This document shows positions 5,791 through 12,980 of a DNA stretch of 25,375 nucleotides, in pieces. Source of the stretch: Bacillota bacterium (GTDB lineage: Bacteria > Bacillota > UBA4882 > UBA10575); the NCBI GenBank assembly GCA_003511465.1, contig DOID01000145.1, forward strand, positions 60,584-85,958. Reading direction: 5' to 3'. Both the position numbers and the translations under genes were made by a program. The first letter of the stretch is position 1. Each line of letters starts with the position of its first letter. The notes under the pieces are model-generated. The model was not told the origin of the DNA and made no database searches. It was given only the letters and a program-made list of their open reading frames with translations.

Positions 5791-7227
5791 GTGGTTAAGC
5801 TGAAAAAAAAGGTTGCGGTTTTAGGGCTTGGCATTGAAAACCTGGCTTTAGCGCATTATTTAATTAGGAAAGGCGAAAATGTTACCGTTTGTGACAGGCG
5901 AAGTGCCACGCAATTGGGGGAACGTTTCGATACGCTAGCCGCTGCCGGGGTTGATTTTCGACTTGGACCAGCCTACCTCGATGGACTGGAAGATTTTACG
6001 GTTTTGTACCGCTCGCCCGGTTTGCCCTTATTCCAACCGGAATTGGTAAAAGCAAAGCAACAGGGGGTGGAGATTACCAGTGCCATTCGACTCTTTATTG
6101 CGCTTTGCCCGTGTCCGATCATTGGCGTCACGGGAACGAAAGGAAAAGGGACTACTTCAACGCTGATCTACCAGATGCTGGCTCATAGTCAGTGGCGAAA
6201 AAGTGCCCATGCCTATCTGGGGGGAAATATCGGGGTCGCGCCCTTTAGCTTTTTACCGCTCCTTTTCCCCGCTGATGTGGTCGTTTTAGAGCTGTCCAGT
6301 TTTCAGTTGGAGGATCTGGATCAGAGTGTAGAGATTGCTGTCGTCACTAATATTACCGAAGATCATCTGACCCCAGTCGATCCCAATAATCCCAACTATC
6401 ACCAATCCCGTACCGATTATGTGCAGGCCAAGACCAATCTTTTCCGGCATCAAGACGGGTCTGAGGTCACGATTCTCAATAATGACGACGAGACGTGTGG
6501 TTCCATTGCCGGATTAGTACCCGGTGAATTACTGTCCTATGGTAGCAGCTTACAGTCGCGTGGCGCTTGGTATGAGCAAACCGCCACCGGTGATTATAAA
6601 ATATTCTGGAACGTGGACGGCGTTACCGAGGAACTGATCGGCAGCGCCCAGATTAAACTGCGCGGAGAGCATAATCTGTTAAACATTGCGGCGGCAGCCT
6701 TGGCTGCCCACACCGGGGGCGCCGACCGGGAGTCAATTACTAAAGCCATCAGTGAGTATAATGGTTTAGAGCACCGTTTGGAGTATGTGGCGACCATCGA
6801 TGGCGTGCAATACTTTGATGACTCTTTTGCGACGGCACCGGAACCGACGATCGTTGCTTTACGTGCTTTTCAGGAACCCCTGATTCTAATTGCCGGGGGT
6901 GTTGATAAAGGAGCAAACTATCTTCCATTAGCCCAGGAGATTCTGGCTAGTTCAGTTAAGGCAGTCGTTCTCATTGGTAAGATGGCCCCGGTACTGCGGG
7001 AGATCATTACTAAGTTAGGACTGGAGCAGGGAAAAACCCCGCTGATGGTTGAAGGCGGCACTGAGATGTCTTCGATCATCAAAACCACCAAGAAATTGGC
7101 AAAGCCAGGGGATGTGGTGCTGCTTTCACCGGCCTGCGCCAGTTTTGATCTCTTTGCTAACTACAAGGAACGGGGCGTCCTTTTCAAAAAGCAAGTACTG
7201 GCTGCTAAGGAAGAAGATGTAATCTGA
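5791..7227 (+). CDS. murD: MurD-type Mur ligase (UDP-MurNAc-L-Ala--glutamate ligase), divergent subfamily
   Basis: A 478-residue cytosolic Mur ligase, expected to add glutamate to UDP-MurNAc-L-Ala in peptidoglycan precursor synthesis. Seen in order: an N-terminal nucleotide-binding fold (VAVLGLG), ATP P-loop GTKGKGTT (115-122), the MurD hallmark LELSSFQL (166-173), NITEDHL (187-193), QAK (K214, the likely carbamylated lysine), GEHNLLNIAAA (291-301), DDSFATAPE (342-350), LIAGGVDKG and LSPACASFDLF (444-454). Two differences from textbook MurD stand out. The P-loop is GTKGKGTT rather than GTNGKTT, and the C-domain DSKATN motif reads DDSFATAPE, so its lysine is replaced. This marks a separate subfamily and leaves D-Glu specificity unproven. 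It lies outside any cell-wall cluster. The GTG start has a poorly spaced AAAGGA. Confidence 0.85.
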   Translation: MVKLKKKVAVLGLGIENLALAHYLIRKGENVTVCDRRSATQLGERFDTLAAAGVDFRLGPAYLDGLEDFTVLYRSPGLPLFQPELVKAKQQGVEITSAIRLFIALCPCPIIGVTGTKGKGTTSTLIYQMLAHSQWRKSAHAYLGGNIGVAPFSFLPLLFPADVVVLELSSFQLEDLDQSVEIAVVTNITEDHLTPVDPNNPNYHQSRTDYVQAKTNLFRHQDGSEVTILNNDDETCGSIAGLVPGELLSYGSSLQSRGAWYEQTATGDYKIFWNVDGVTEELIGSAQIKLRGEHNLLNIAAAALAAHTGGADRESITKAISEYNGLEHRLEYVATIDGVQYFDDSFATAPEPTIVALRAFQEPLILIAGGVDKGANYLPLAQEILASSVKAVVLIGKMAPVLREIITKLGLEQGKTPLMVEGGTEMSSIIKTTKKLAKPGDVVLLSPACASFDLFANYKERGVLFKKQVLAAKEEDVI

Positions 7228-7278
7228 TTAACGTAAACTAAAAGAGGAAAACCGGGAATTTATATTGAAGGATAAAGG

Positions 7279-7330
7279 GAGTACAGTTTTGAGCTGAGGA
7301 GATAAGATGAGGGGAGCAGTTTTAAGGAGG
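7279..7330 (+). promoter_or_regulatory. GAG-rich leader before the asparagine-synthetase homologue (possible TRAP-type site)
   Basis: This untranslated leader has NAG triplets at 7279, 7284, 7291, 7296, 7304, 7309 and 7314, several spaced 2 nt apart, and runs into the AAGGAGG ribosome binding site (7324-7330). TRAP binds 9-11 GAG/UAG triplets with 2-3 nt spacers, and mtrB is encoded 5.6 kb away. Several repeats here are imperfect (CAG, AAG), so this is only a candidate. Purine-rich sequence near a ribosome binding site could produce it by chance. Confidence 0.25.
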
Positions 7331-7335
7331 TTATA

Positions 7336-8736
7336 ATGTCTGGTATTGTTGGTATCTGTCGAACAGGAGAAAAACAGCTGGTTGAAAAAATGTTGGCGAA
7401 GATCAGTCACCGGGGGACCGGGGGTAAACGCATCTTTGCAAAAAAGGGCGGCGTTTTAGGAGTCGTCTATCAGAAGGGAGAAAAGCCTCCCTTTCTTAAT
7501 AATCCGCGGGGTACTGCCGTCTGGGATGGGCGTTTCTCGGGTGATTTAGACCAGGCGGAAACCGATTCACCCCTGGCGTTAGCAGCTTTGAAAGGGGGAG
7601 AGGTTTTCTTAATCCGGGATGGGCTTGGGATTTCCCCCCTCTATTATGGCGAAGTAGACGGGACGCTGGTTTTTGCTTCCGAGGTGAAAGCCCTAATCGG
7701 AGTCGCCTCGAAAATTCAGGAATTCCCCCCCGGGTATAAGTACCTTTCCGGAACAGGATTTCAGCAGTATTTTGGCTTAAAGCCCGTCGAGGCCTGGCCG
7801 CTTGAACAGGAAGAAGCTGCGCTCCGGTTAAGGAGAGCATTAGAGGAAGCGGTGGCCCAATATACAGCAGGACGGACGGAGATCGGCTCGCTGCTCTCCG
7901 GCGGTCTTGATTCTAGTACCTTGGCTGCCCTTGCCCGGCCGCAAGTAGACAGGTTGCACACCTTTGCTTGCGGGATGGAAGGAGCATCCGATCTGGAGTA
8001 TGCGCGGGAAGTGGCGGATCATATCGATTCGATCCATCATGAAGCCATTTATTCGCTGCAGGATTTATGGAATGTTTTGCCGGACGTAATTTACCACTTG
8101 GAATCCTTTGATGCGCTTTTAATCCGTTCCGCCATCACCCATTATCTGGTGACAAAAATGGTGGCCGATTATGTGCCGGCCGCTTTCTCCGGTGAAGGGG
8201 GAGACGAGCTTTTTGCCGGCTATGCTTACTACAAAGATCTGGATCCGGACGATTTAAACGGTGAATTAATCGCCAGTATTAATCGGATGCATAATACCGC
8301 CCTACAACGGGTGGACCGGGCGGCTTCGGCCTACGGAACAGAAGCGTATGTTAGTTTCCTGGCGCCGTCGGTGGTTAAATTAGCGGTGCACATCCCCGTC
8401 GAGTATAAACTCCATGCTGAAGCGGATGAAGAACCGGTGGAAAAGTGGATTCTAAGAAAAGCCGTGGAGGACTTACTACCGGAACAGGCTTTGTGGCGAC
8501 CGAAAGTGAAGTTTTGGGAAGGGGCGGGGGTCGAAGACCATTTAGCCGATTATGCCAAAACCCAGATTACGGATGCTGATTTTAGGCAAGAACGCCGGTT
8601 ACCGGATGGTTCCTTCCTCAACACCAAAGAGGAACTGCTTTATTACCGGATTTTCACGGAGCACTTTGGTAACCTAACGGACCTGGATTTTGTCGGACGG
8701 ACGAAAGGGGCCCCGAAAGTCCCTGAACCCCAATGA
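7336..8736 (+). CDS. Asparagine-synthetase-like amidotransferase with degenerate glutaminase domain
   Basis: A 466-residue AsnB-family protein, shorter than the usual 600 or more. The N-terminal class II glutamine amidotransferase domain (about 1-145) starts MSGIVGI: the catalytic Cys2 of AsnB enzymes is Ser. The domain keeps HRG (25-27) and RDGLGISPLYYG (94-105) but is compressed between them. The synthetase domain is intact, with the PPi loop SGGLDSS (188-194) and SGEGGDELFAGY (285-296). It probably adenylates a carboxylate and transfers ammonia without using glutamine. It may make asparagine or amidate another carboxylate. B. subtilis AsnB amidates meso-diaminopimelate in peptidoglycan precursors, and the gene upstream is a Mur ligase, which makes a wall substrate conceivable. 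AAGGAGG lies 5 nt before the ATG. Confidence 0.82.
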   Translation: MSGIVGICRTGEKQLVEKMLAKISHRGTGGKRIFAKKGGVLGVVYQKGEKPPFLNNPRGTAVWDGRFSGDLDQAETDSPLALAALKGGEVFLIRDGLGISPLYYGEVDGTLVFASEVKALIGVASKIQEFPPGYKYLSGTGFQQYFGLKPVEAWPLEQEEAALRLRRALEEAVAQYTAGRTEIGSLLSGGLDSSTLAALARPQVDRLHTFACGMEGASDLEYAREVADHIDSIHHEAIYSLQDLWNVLPDVIYHLESFDALLIRSAITHYLVTKMVADYVPAAFSGEGGDELFAGYAYYKDLDPDDLNGELIASINRMHNTALQRVDRAASAYGTEAYVSFLAPSVVKLAVHIPVEYKLHAEADEEPVEKWILRKAVEDLLPEQALWRPKVKFWEGAGVEDHLADYAKTQITDADFRQERRLPDGSFLNTKEELLYYRIFTEHFGNLTDLDFVGRTKGAPKVPEPQ

Positions 8737-8771
8737 AATAATTAATCAATAGTTTAAGAGGCCATAAAGAA

Positions 8772-8803
8772 ATACCCCCTTAAGGTTAAGGGGGTATGTT
8801 TTT
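8772..8803. terminator. Strong bidirectional terminator between the asnB-like gene and aspartokinase
   Basis: ATACCCCCTTAA (8772-8783) is perfectly complementary to TTAAGGGGGTAT (8786-8797), giving a 10-12 bp stem with a tiny loop. GTTTTTA follows on the plus strand and TTTCTTTA on the minus strand. It lies between convergent genes and can serve both. Confidence 0.9.
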
Positions 8804-8825
8804 ATGGGATTAGTTTAATAAGTTT

Positions 8826-10163
8826 TCAGTTATTCGTAACGGAGTTTTCTTCCGCGGGGACAAAAGCGGCATAGATCCGGCGCATGGCTTCTTCAAAATC
8901 TTTGTTTTCGATCCCAACGATGATATTAATCTCACTGGATCCTTGGTCGATCATGCGGACGTTAATTCCCGTCAAGGCGGTAAAGAGCTTTGCAGCGATT
9001 CCCGGCGTATAAGCCATACCCAATCCCACGGTGGCAATTAGGGCAATATCATGAAAAACTTCAATGGCATCAGGCTGGCAGACGCGGCGAATATCGGCTA
9101 CAAGCTCGTCCAATTTGTTATTAAGCTGGGAATCTGCAATTACCACCGAAATGGTATCAATACCGGAAGGCATGTGCTCGAAGGAGATGCCATGATCTTC
9201 AATGACGGAGAGCAGTTTCCGCGCATAACCCGTCTCGGAATGCATTAGGGTTTTTTCAATGGCAATAATAGTAAAGCCTTTGCGTCCGGCTATTCCAGTG
9301 ATCGAGCCGGGACTTTTAATATTGCCGTTATCTTTAACGATTAAGGTGCCGGGGGCGTCCGGATCATTGGTGTTTTTAATGTTAATCGGGATTCTGGCTT
9401 CCCGCACCGGATAGATTGCTTCTTCGTGCAGCACGGTAGCGCCCATATAGGCCAGTTCCCTTAGTTCCCGGTAGGAGATGGTGTTGATTGTTTTCGGGTT
9501 GTTGACGATGCGCGGATCAGCCATGAGAAAGCCGGACACATCGGTCCAATTCTCATAGAGATCGGCATTTACGCCGCGGGCGACAATGGCACCGCTAATA
9601 TCGGATCCACCCCGTGAGAAGGTTTGAACTCGACCGTCGGGCGTCGCGCCATAAAATCCAGGGATCACTGCCTGTGGATAGCGGGCTAATTCCCGACCGA
9701 GGATCTCCTGAGTTTTTTCGGCGTCAAATTTTCCTTGTTCGTCAAAGCAAATCACTGCTGCCGCATCAACAAAGGCAAAATCTAAATAGGCCGCAAGGAT
9801 TCGCCCATTAAGATACTCCCCCCGGCTGGCCGTGTAGTCGGCGCTGGCGCCGGACGCGATTTTGGCTTCGATAGCAGTTAGTTCGGGTTTAAGATCAAGG
9901 GTGAGACCAAGCTGCTGACAGATGGTGAGGTAACGTTCGCTGATCAAGCCGAAGATCTCGGCGAAGGGGAGCTGCTGCTGGACCAGGTCGTGACATTTAT
10001 ATAAAAGGTCCGTGACTTTAAAATCATCCTTGTCTCTTTTTCCGGGGGCGGAAGGAATGACATACTTTCGAGTAGGATCAGCCGCGATGATTGCTCGCAC
10101 CTTACGGAATTGTTCGGCCGCCGAGAGGGAAGACCCGCCGAATTTAGCTACTTTAATACCCAA
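8826..10163 (-). CDS. Aspartate kinase (aspartokinase III-like)
   Basis: A 445-residue aspartokinase, which phosphorylates L-aspartate in the first step towards lysine, threonine, methionine and diaminopimelate. The N-terminal kinase domain starts with the signature KFGGSS (7-12) and includes RGGSDISGA and YENWTDVSGF. Tandem ACT regulatory domains follow from about 305, ending in the GLGMAYTPGIAAKLF and QGSSEINI segments. The length and single-chain layout match the YclM/LysC-III type rather than the alpha/beta LysC type. The ACT domains imply feedback inhibition by an end-product amino acid that cannot be read here. The TTG start at 10163 is chosen because AAGGAGG ends 7 nt before it. Palindromes upstream may be operators; no lysine riboswitch is seen. 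Confidence 0.93.
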   Translation of the reverse strand: MGIKVAKFGGSSLSAAEQFRKVRAIIAADPTRKYVIPSAPGKRDKDDFKVTDLLYKCHDLVQQQLPFAEIFGLISERYLTICQQLGLTLDLKPELTAIEAKIASGASADYTASRGEYLNGRILAAYLDFAFVDAAAVICFDEQGKFDAEKTQEILGRELARYPQAVIPGFYGATPDGRVQTFSRGGSDISGAIVARGVNADLYENWTDVSGFLMADPRIVNNPKTINTISYRELRELAYMGATVLHEEAIYPVREARIPINIKNTNDPDAPGTLIVKDNGNIKSPGSITGIAGRKGFTIIAIEKTLMHSETGYARKLLSVIEDHGISFEHMPSGIDTISVVIADSQLNNKLDELVADIRRVCQPDAIEVFHDIALIATVGLGMAYTPGIAAKLFTALTGINVRMIDQGSSEINIIVGIENKDFEEAMRRIYAAFVPAEENSVTNN

Positions 10164-10195
10164 TCAGGTTCCTCCTTTATCGCTCCTTGGTACAT

Positions 10196-10212
10196 CAAAG
10201 AACGGTTCTTTG
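10196..10212. promoter_or_regulatory. 17-bp perfect palindrome upstream of aspartokinase
   Basis: CAAAGAAC-G-GTTCTTTG is a perfect 8+1+8 palindrome, 33 nt upstream of the aspartokinase start codon. Its AAAGAA half-site recurs in the palindrome at 10292-10308. It may be a repressor operator or, if transcribed, a leader hairpin. Confidence 0.45.
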
Positions 10213-10291
10213 TTAAGATTAAGTAGTTGAAACTATTAAAGGAATATTAGCCACCAAAAATTTATCGCCTTCCTCTTTACCAATATTTAAT

Positions 10292-10308
10292 AAAGAAAGT
10301 CTTTCTTT
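10292..10308. promoter_or_regulatory. 17-bp perfect palindrome, possible operator within a weak promoter
   Basis: AAAGAAAG-T-CTTTCTTT is a perfect 8+1+8 palindrome in the divergent aspartokinase/DUF445 gap. On the minus strand it overlaps and follows a weak -35 (TTGAAA, 10312-10307), with a poor -10 candidate (TAAATA, 10289-10284) 17 nt away. That is a classic position for a repressor site. The promoter match is weak. Confidence 0.4.
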
Positions 10309-10422
10309 TCAAGGGAGCGCAGGGCTTTGGGGAGAATAGATGGAATGATAATATTAAACTTAAGGATTGGCTTAAATTAAATGAAAAGCTTAGTTAGTTT
10401 AACCCAAAGGAGAAACTGCTTA

Positions 10423-11544
10423 ATGTCATTTCCAACCGAGAAAAAATTCTGGCATAAATGGCTCTCAATCATCAAAACTAATCTGCAGGATCAGTCAGAT
10501 GCGGCTGGAAGCGGAGAAAAACCAGCGAAGACGGGGGAGAAGCAAAAACCGCTTTCGCTCCAGATTGCGCTGCTCTTAAATCTGCTGGATATTCCGCTGT
10601 TTTGGTCGGGAGTACTCTTGTTTTCCTGGCTGATCTTGGAATACCTGTTTGGACCGGCTCTCGATCCAGAGCTGCGCAGAAAAATCCAGGTTTACAGCGA
10701 ACCATTGGTAGCGGTGTTCGGACCGGCGGCGGTCGGCTACTGGACCAACCGGTTGGCGATTAAGATGCTTTTTCATCCTCAGCGAAAAAACGCGGTTTGG
10801 TGGGGTTTGATCCATGCCCGGCGGGAAGATCTGATTGCCAGTTTAGCAAAGGGAATCAAGTCTTCCGTGATTTCACCGGAAATCATCCAGGACTACCTTT
10901 CTGAACATGAAGTGCTTAAAAGTTTTACCGACCGTACCGCCCAGGTGATGACTGGGGTGATTTATGATCCGGAGTTTCGTACTGATTTACAGGAGGAGCT
11001 TACCAAGTTACTGACGAGAATTGTTAATGATCCCCGTACCAAGGAGCAGTTTGATCAGTACCTGAGTTCCATGATTCAGGATTGGAGCGGTGAGAGCTTT
11101 GGTGGAAAAATGCTGGAGTGGACGAAACAACTATGGGGGACGTCCTTACGCCAGAAAATGCTCGCGCTGCTGACCGCAGTGCCAGAGGGGGCTCAGGAGT
11201 ATCTTTTGCCTCGGCTCCTAGCTTACTTGGAAACCCTCCCTTCCAAGCTCCAAACGGAAGAACGGGAGATCGAGCCGTTGGCGGCGGAACTAATCGCGGA
11301 AGGCCTCCACAGGATCGATTTTGAAAAAGTCATCCGTGAACAGTTAGGAAAGCTGGATGCAACTGCCCTTGAACGTTTATTGACTTCCGAAATAGTGGGT
11401 GAGCTGGTTTTTATTCAAACCTCCGGCGGGATTTTCGGCTTCTTGGTGGGACTAGCGATCCTTTATCCCCTTTTACGTCCGGTCTTTTTCCTCGGCGGTT
11501 TACTCCTCTGGGGAATTTACCACTTGACGGTGGAAAAAGAGTAA
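10423..11544 (+). CDS. DUF445 family membrane protein (YheB-like)
   Basis: A 373-residue DUF445 protein. It has a polar N-terminal stretch (1-45), a hydrophobic region at about 47-75, and the family signature GPAAVGYWTNRLAIKMLF (100-117). A long helical soluble region follows, with a C-terminal hydrophobic segment (about 345-370) ending in TVEKE. DUF445 proteins (B. subtilis YheB) are widespread in Bacillota; their role is not settled and some are linked to spore or envelope functions. The ATG at 10423 is preferred over the in-frame ATG at 10381 because AAAGGAG lies 10 nt upstream of it. It is convergent with the aminotransferase gene. Confidence 0.88.
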   Translation: MSFPTEKKFWHKWLSIIKTNLQDQSDAAGSGEKPAKTGEKQKPLSLQIALLLNLLDIPLFWSGVLLFSWLILEYLFGPALDPELRRKIQVYSEPLVAVFGPAAVGYWTNRLAIKMLFHPQRKNAVWWGLIHARREDLIASLAKGIKSSVISPEIIQDYLSEHEVLKSFTDRTAQVMTGVIYDPEFRTDLQEELTKLLTRIVNDPRTKEQFDQYLSSMIQDWSGESFGGKMLEWTKQLWGTSLRQKMLALLTAVPEGAQEYLLPRLLAYLETLPSKLQTEEREIEPLAAELIAEGLHRIDFEKVIREQLGKLDATALERLLTSEIVGELVFIQTSGGIFGFLVGLAILYPLLRPVFFLGGLLLWGIYHLTVEKE

Positions 11545-11562
11545 CCAGCTTAAAAGCTGGTT
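11543..11562. terminator. Short hairpin spanning two convergent stop codons
   Basis: AACCAGCTT (11543-11551) pairs with AAGCTGGTT (11554-11562). The stem covers the end of the DUF445 stop codon and the stop of the convergent aminotransferase gene. On the minus strand it is followed by ACTCTTTTT, so it works best as a terminator for the aminotransferase; the plus side lacks a T run. Confidence 0.6.
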
Positions 11563-12883
11563 AAACGATTTGAGCTGTGTTTTGTTCCGGAAGCCGCTCC
11601 GGGGTAAATTTCCGCCGCTGGAGGATTTGCTCCACACTGACCAGTTGGACGCAGACGGCAAACAATTCCAGCGCTGTTTGCAGTTCTTTCAGTGGAGGGT
11701 ACGTCGGGGCGATCCGGATGTTTTGGTCCTGCGGATCGTTGCCGTAGGGGAAAGTAGCCCCGGCATTGGTAAGTTCCACCCCTGCGGCGGCGGCCATCTG
11801 CACGACTTGTTTGGCGCAGCCAGGGAGGGTGTTGAAGCTGATAAAATAACCACCCCTTGGCTCACTCCAGGTGGCGATGTTTTTATCCCCAAGTTCCGTT
11901 CGGAAGATTTTAAAGGCTAAATCAAATTTGGGCCTGATGATGGCGGCATGTTTTTCCATGTGGGAGCGGACCTGGTCGGCGTTTTTGAAAAAGCGCACAT
12001 GGGCTAGTTGGTTAAGTTTATTGGGACCAATGGTCTGCAGCGCCAGCTGCTTTTTGAGCCGTTCAAGATTAGCCCGACTGGTGGCCACCATCGCCAGTCC
12101 GGCCCCAGCGTAGGAAATCTTCGATGTGGAGCTAAAGATATAGACACGGTCCGGATGCCCTGCTTCTTTGCAGGCTGTTAAGATATTTTTAAGCCGATCT
12201 GATTTGGCGGTTAGATCGTGCCAAGCATAGGCATTATCCCAGAAGATCCGAAAATCCTGCGCTTTGGTTTTCATCTTTGCCAAGCGGGTGACCACCTGAT
12301 CCGAGTAGGTAATGCCAGTGGGGTTACCGTACTTCGGGACACACCAGATGCCTTTAATCGAATCGTCCTTGGCGACCAATTCTTCGATGCGATCCAGATC
12401 CGGACCATCATCCCGCATGGGGATGGTAATCATCTCGATTTTGAACAATTCACAAAGGGCAAAATGCCGATCATAGCCGGGGCTGGGACAGAGAAATTTA
12501 ACCGGATGCCTGCTCCAGGGTGATTCTTGCCCATCCACGCCGAAGAGCATAGCCCGAGCCAACAGATCATGCATCAAAGCTAAACTAGAGTTTCCATGGA
12601 CAATAATCTCCTCCGGCTCGACTTCCAACAATTCGGCAAAAAGGTGCCGGGCTTCCGGTAAACCTTCGAGGCCGCCATAATTCCGGCAATCGGTTCCATC
12701 CGCGGCCTGAAAGACGCCATCAAGGCCTTCCAATAAACCGGCGGAGAGATCTAACTGTTCGGGGCAAGGTTTACCGCGGGACATATTGAGTTTAAGGTTT
12801 TTCCCTTTATAATGCGCATACTTTAATTGTAATTGCTTTTGGAAATGAAGTAGGGTATTTGTGTCTAACGTTAATAAATCCAC
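11561..12883 (-). CDS. Aspartate aminotransferase, PF12897 type
   Basis: A 440-residue fold-type I PLP enzyme of the Asp_aminotransf (PF12897) branch, of which Corynebacterium AspT is a member. It interconverts aspartate and 2-oxoglutarate with oxaloacetate and glutamate. Family blocks are LNMSRGKPCPEQLDLS (32-47) and HGNSSLALMHDLLAR (96-110). PLP-pocket residues are visible as NPTG (187-190), DNAY (216-219) and the Schiff-base lysine K255 in SSTSKISYAG. The GTG start at 12883 has AGGGGGAT 8 nt upstream, and a good promoter lies further up. Together with the nearby aspartokinase it suggests aspartate supply for the lysine/diaminopimelate branch. Exact substrate preference is inferred from the family. 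Confidence 0.88.
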   Translation of the reverse strand: MDLLTLDTNTLLHFQKQLQLKYAHYKGKNLKLNMSRGKPCPEQLDLSAGLLEGLDGVFQAADGTDCRNYGGLEGLPEARHLFAELLEVEPEEIIVHGNSSLALMHDLLARAMLFGVDGQESPWSRHPVKFLCPSPGYDRHFALCELFKIEMITIPMRDDGPDLDRIEELVAKDDSIKGIWCVPKYGNPTGITYSDQVVTRLAKMKTKAQDFRIFWDNAYAWHDLTAKSDRLKNILTACKEAGHPDRVYIFSSTSKISYAGAGLAMVATSRANLERLKKQLALQTIGPNKLNQLAHVRFFKNADQVRSHMEKHAAIIRPKFDLAFKIFRTELGDKNIATWSEPRGGYFISFNTLPGCAKQVVQMAAAAGVELTNAGATFPYGNDPQDQNIRIAPTYPPLKELQTALELFAVCVQLVSVEQILQRRKFTPERLPEQNTAQIV

Positions 12884-12916
12884 CGTTCAATCCCCCTGAA
12901 AAAATATATATACTTC

Positions 12917-12945
12917 ATTATAGGAAAGGTGGGATTGAAAATCAA
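12917..12945 (-). promoter_or_regulatory. Sigma-A-type promoter for the aspartate aminotransferase
   Basis: On the minus strand TTGATT (12945-12940) is separated by 17 nt from a perfect TATAAT (12922-12917), 34 nt before the GTG start. Confidence 0.75.
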
Positions 12946-12980
12946 CATAAGTGGGCCAAGTATACAGGTATACCTTTCAT

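Noticed and set aside
10164..10380. Possible lysine riboswitch or T-box before aspartokinase
   Set aside because: The space is too short for a lysine riboswitch plus promoter, and no T-box or L-box conserved segments are seen.
12958..12976. GTATAC repeat (AAGTATAC-AG-GTATACCTT) after the LacI gene
   Set aside because: The two halves are imperfect, there is no T tract, and the position 3' of the gene gives no clear role as terminator or operator.
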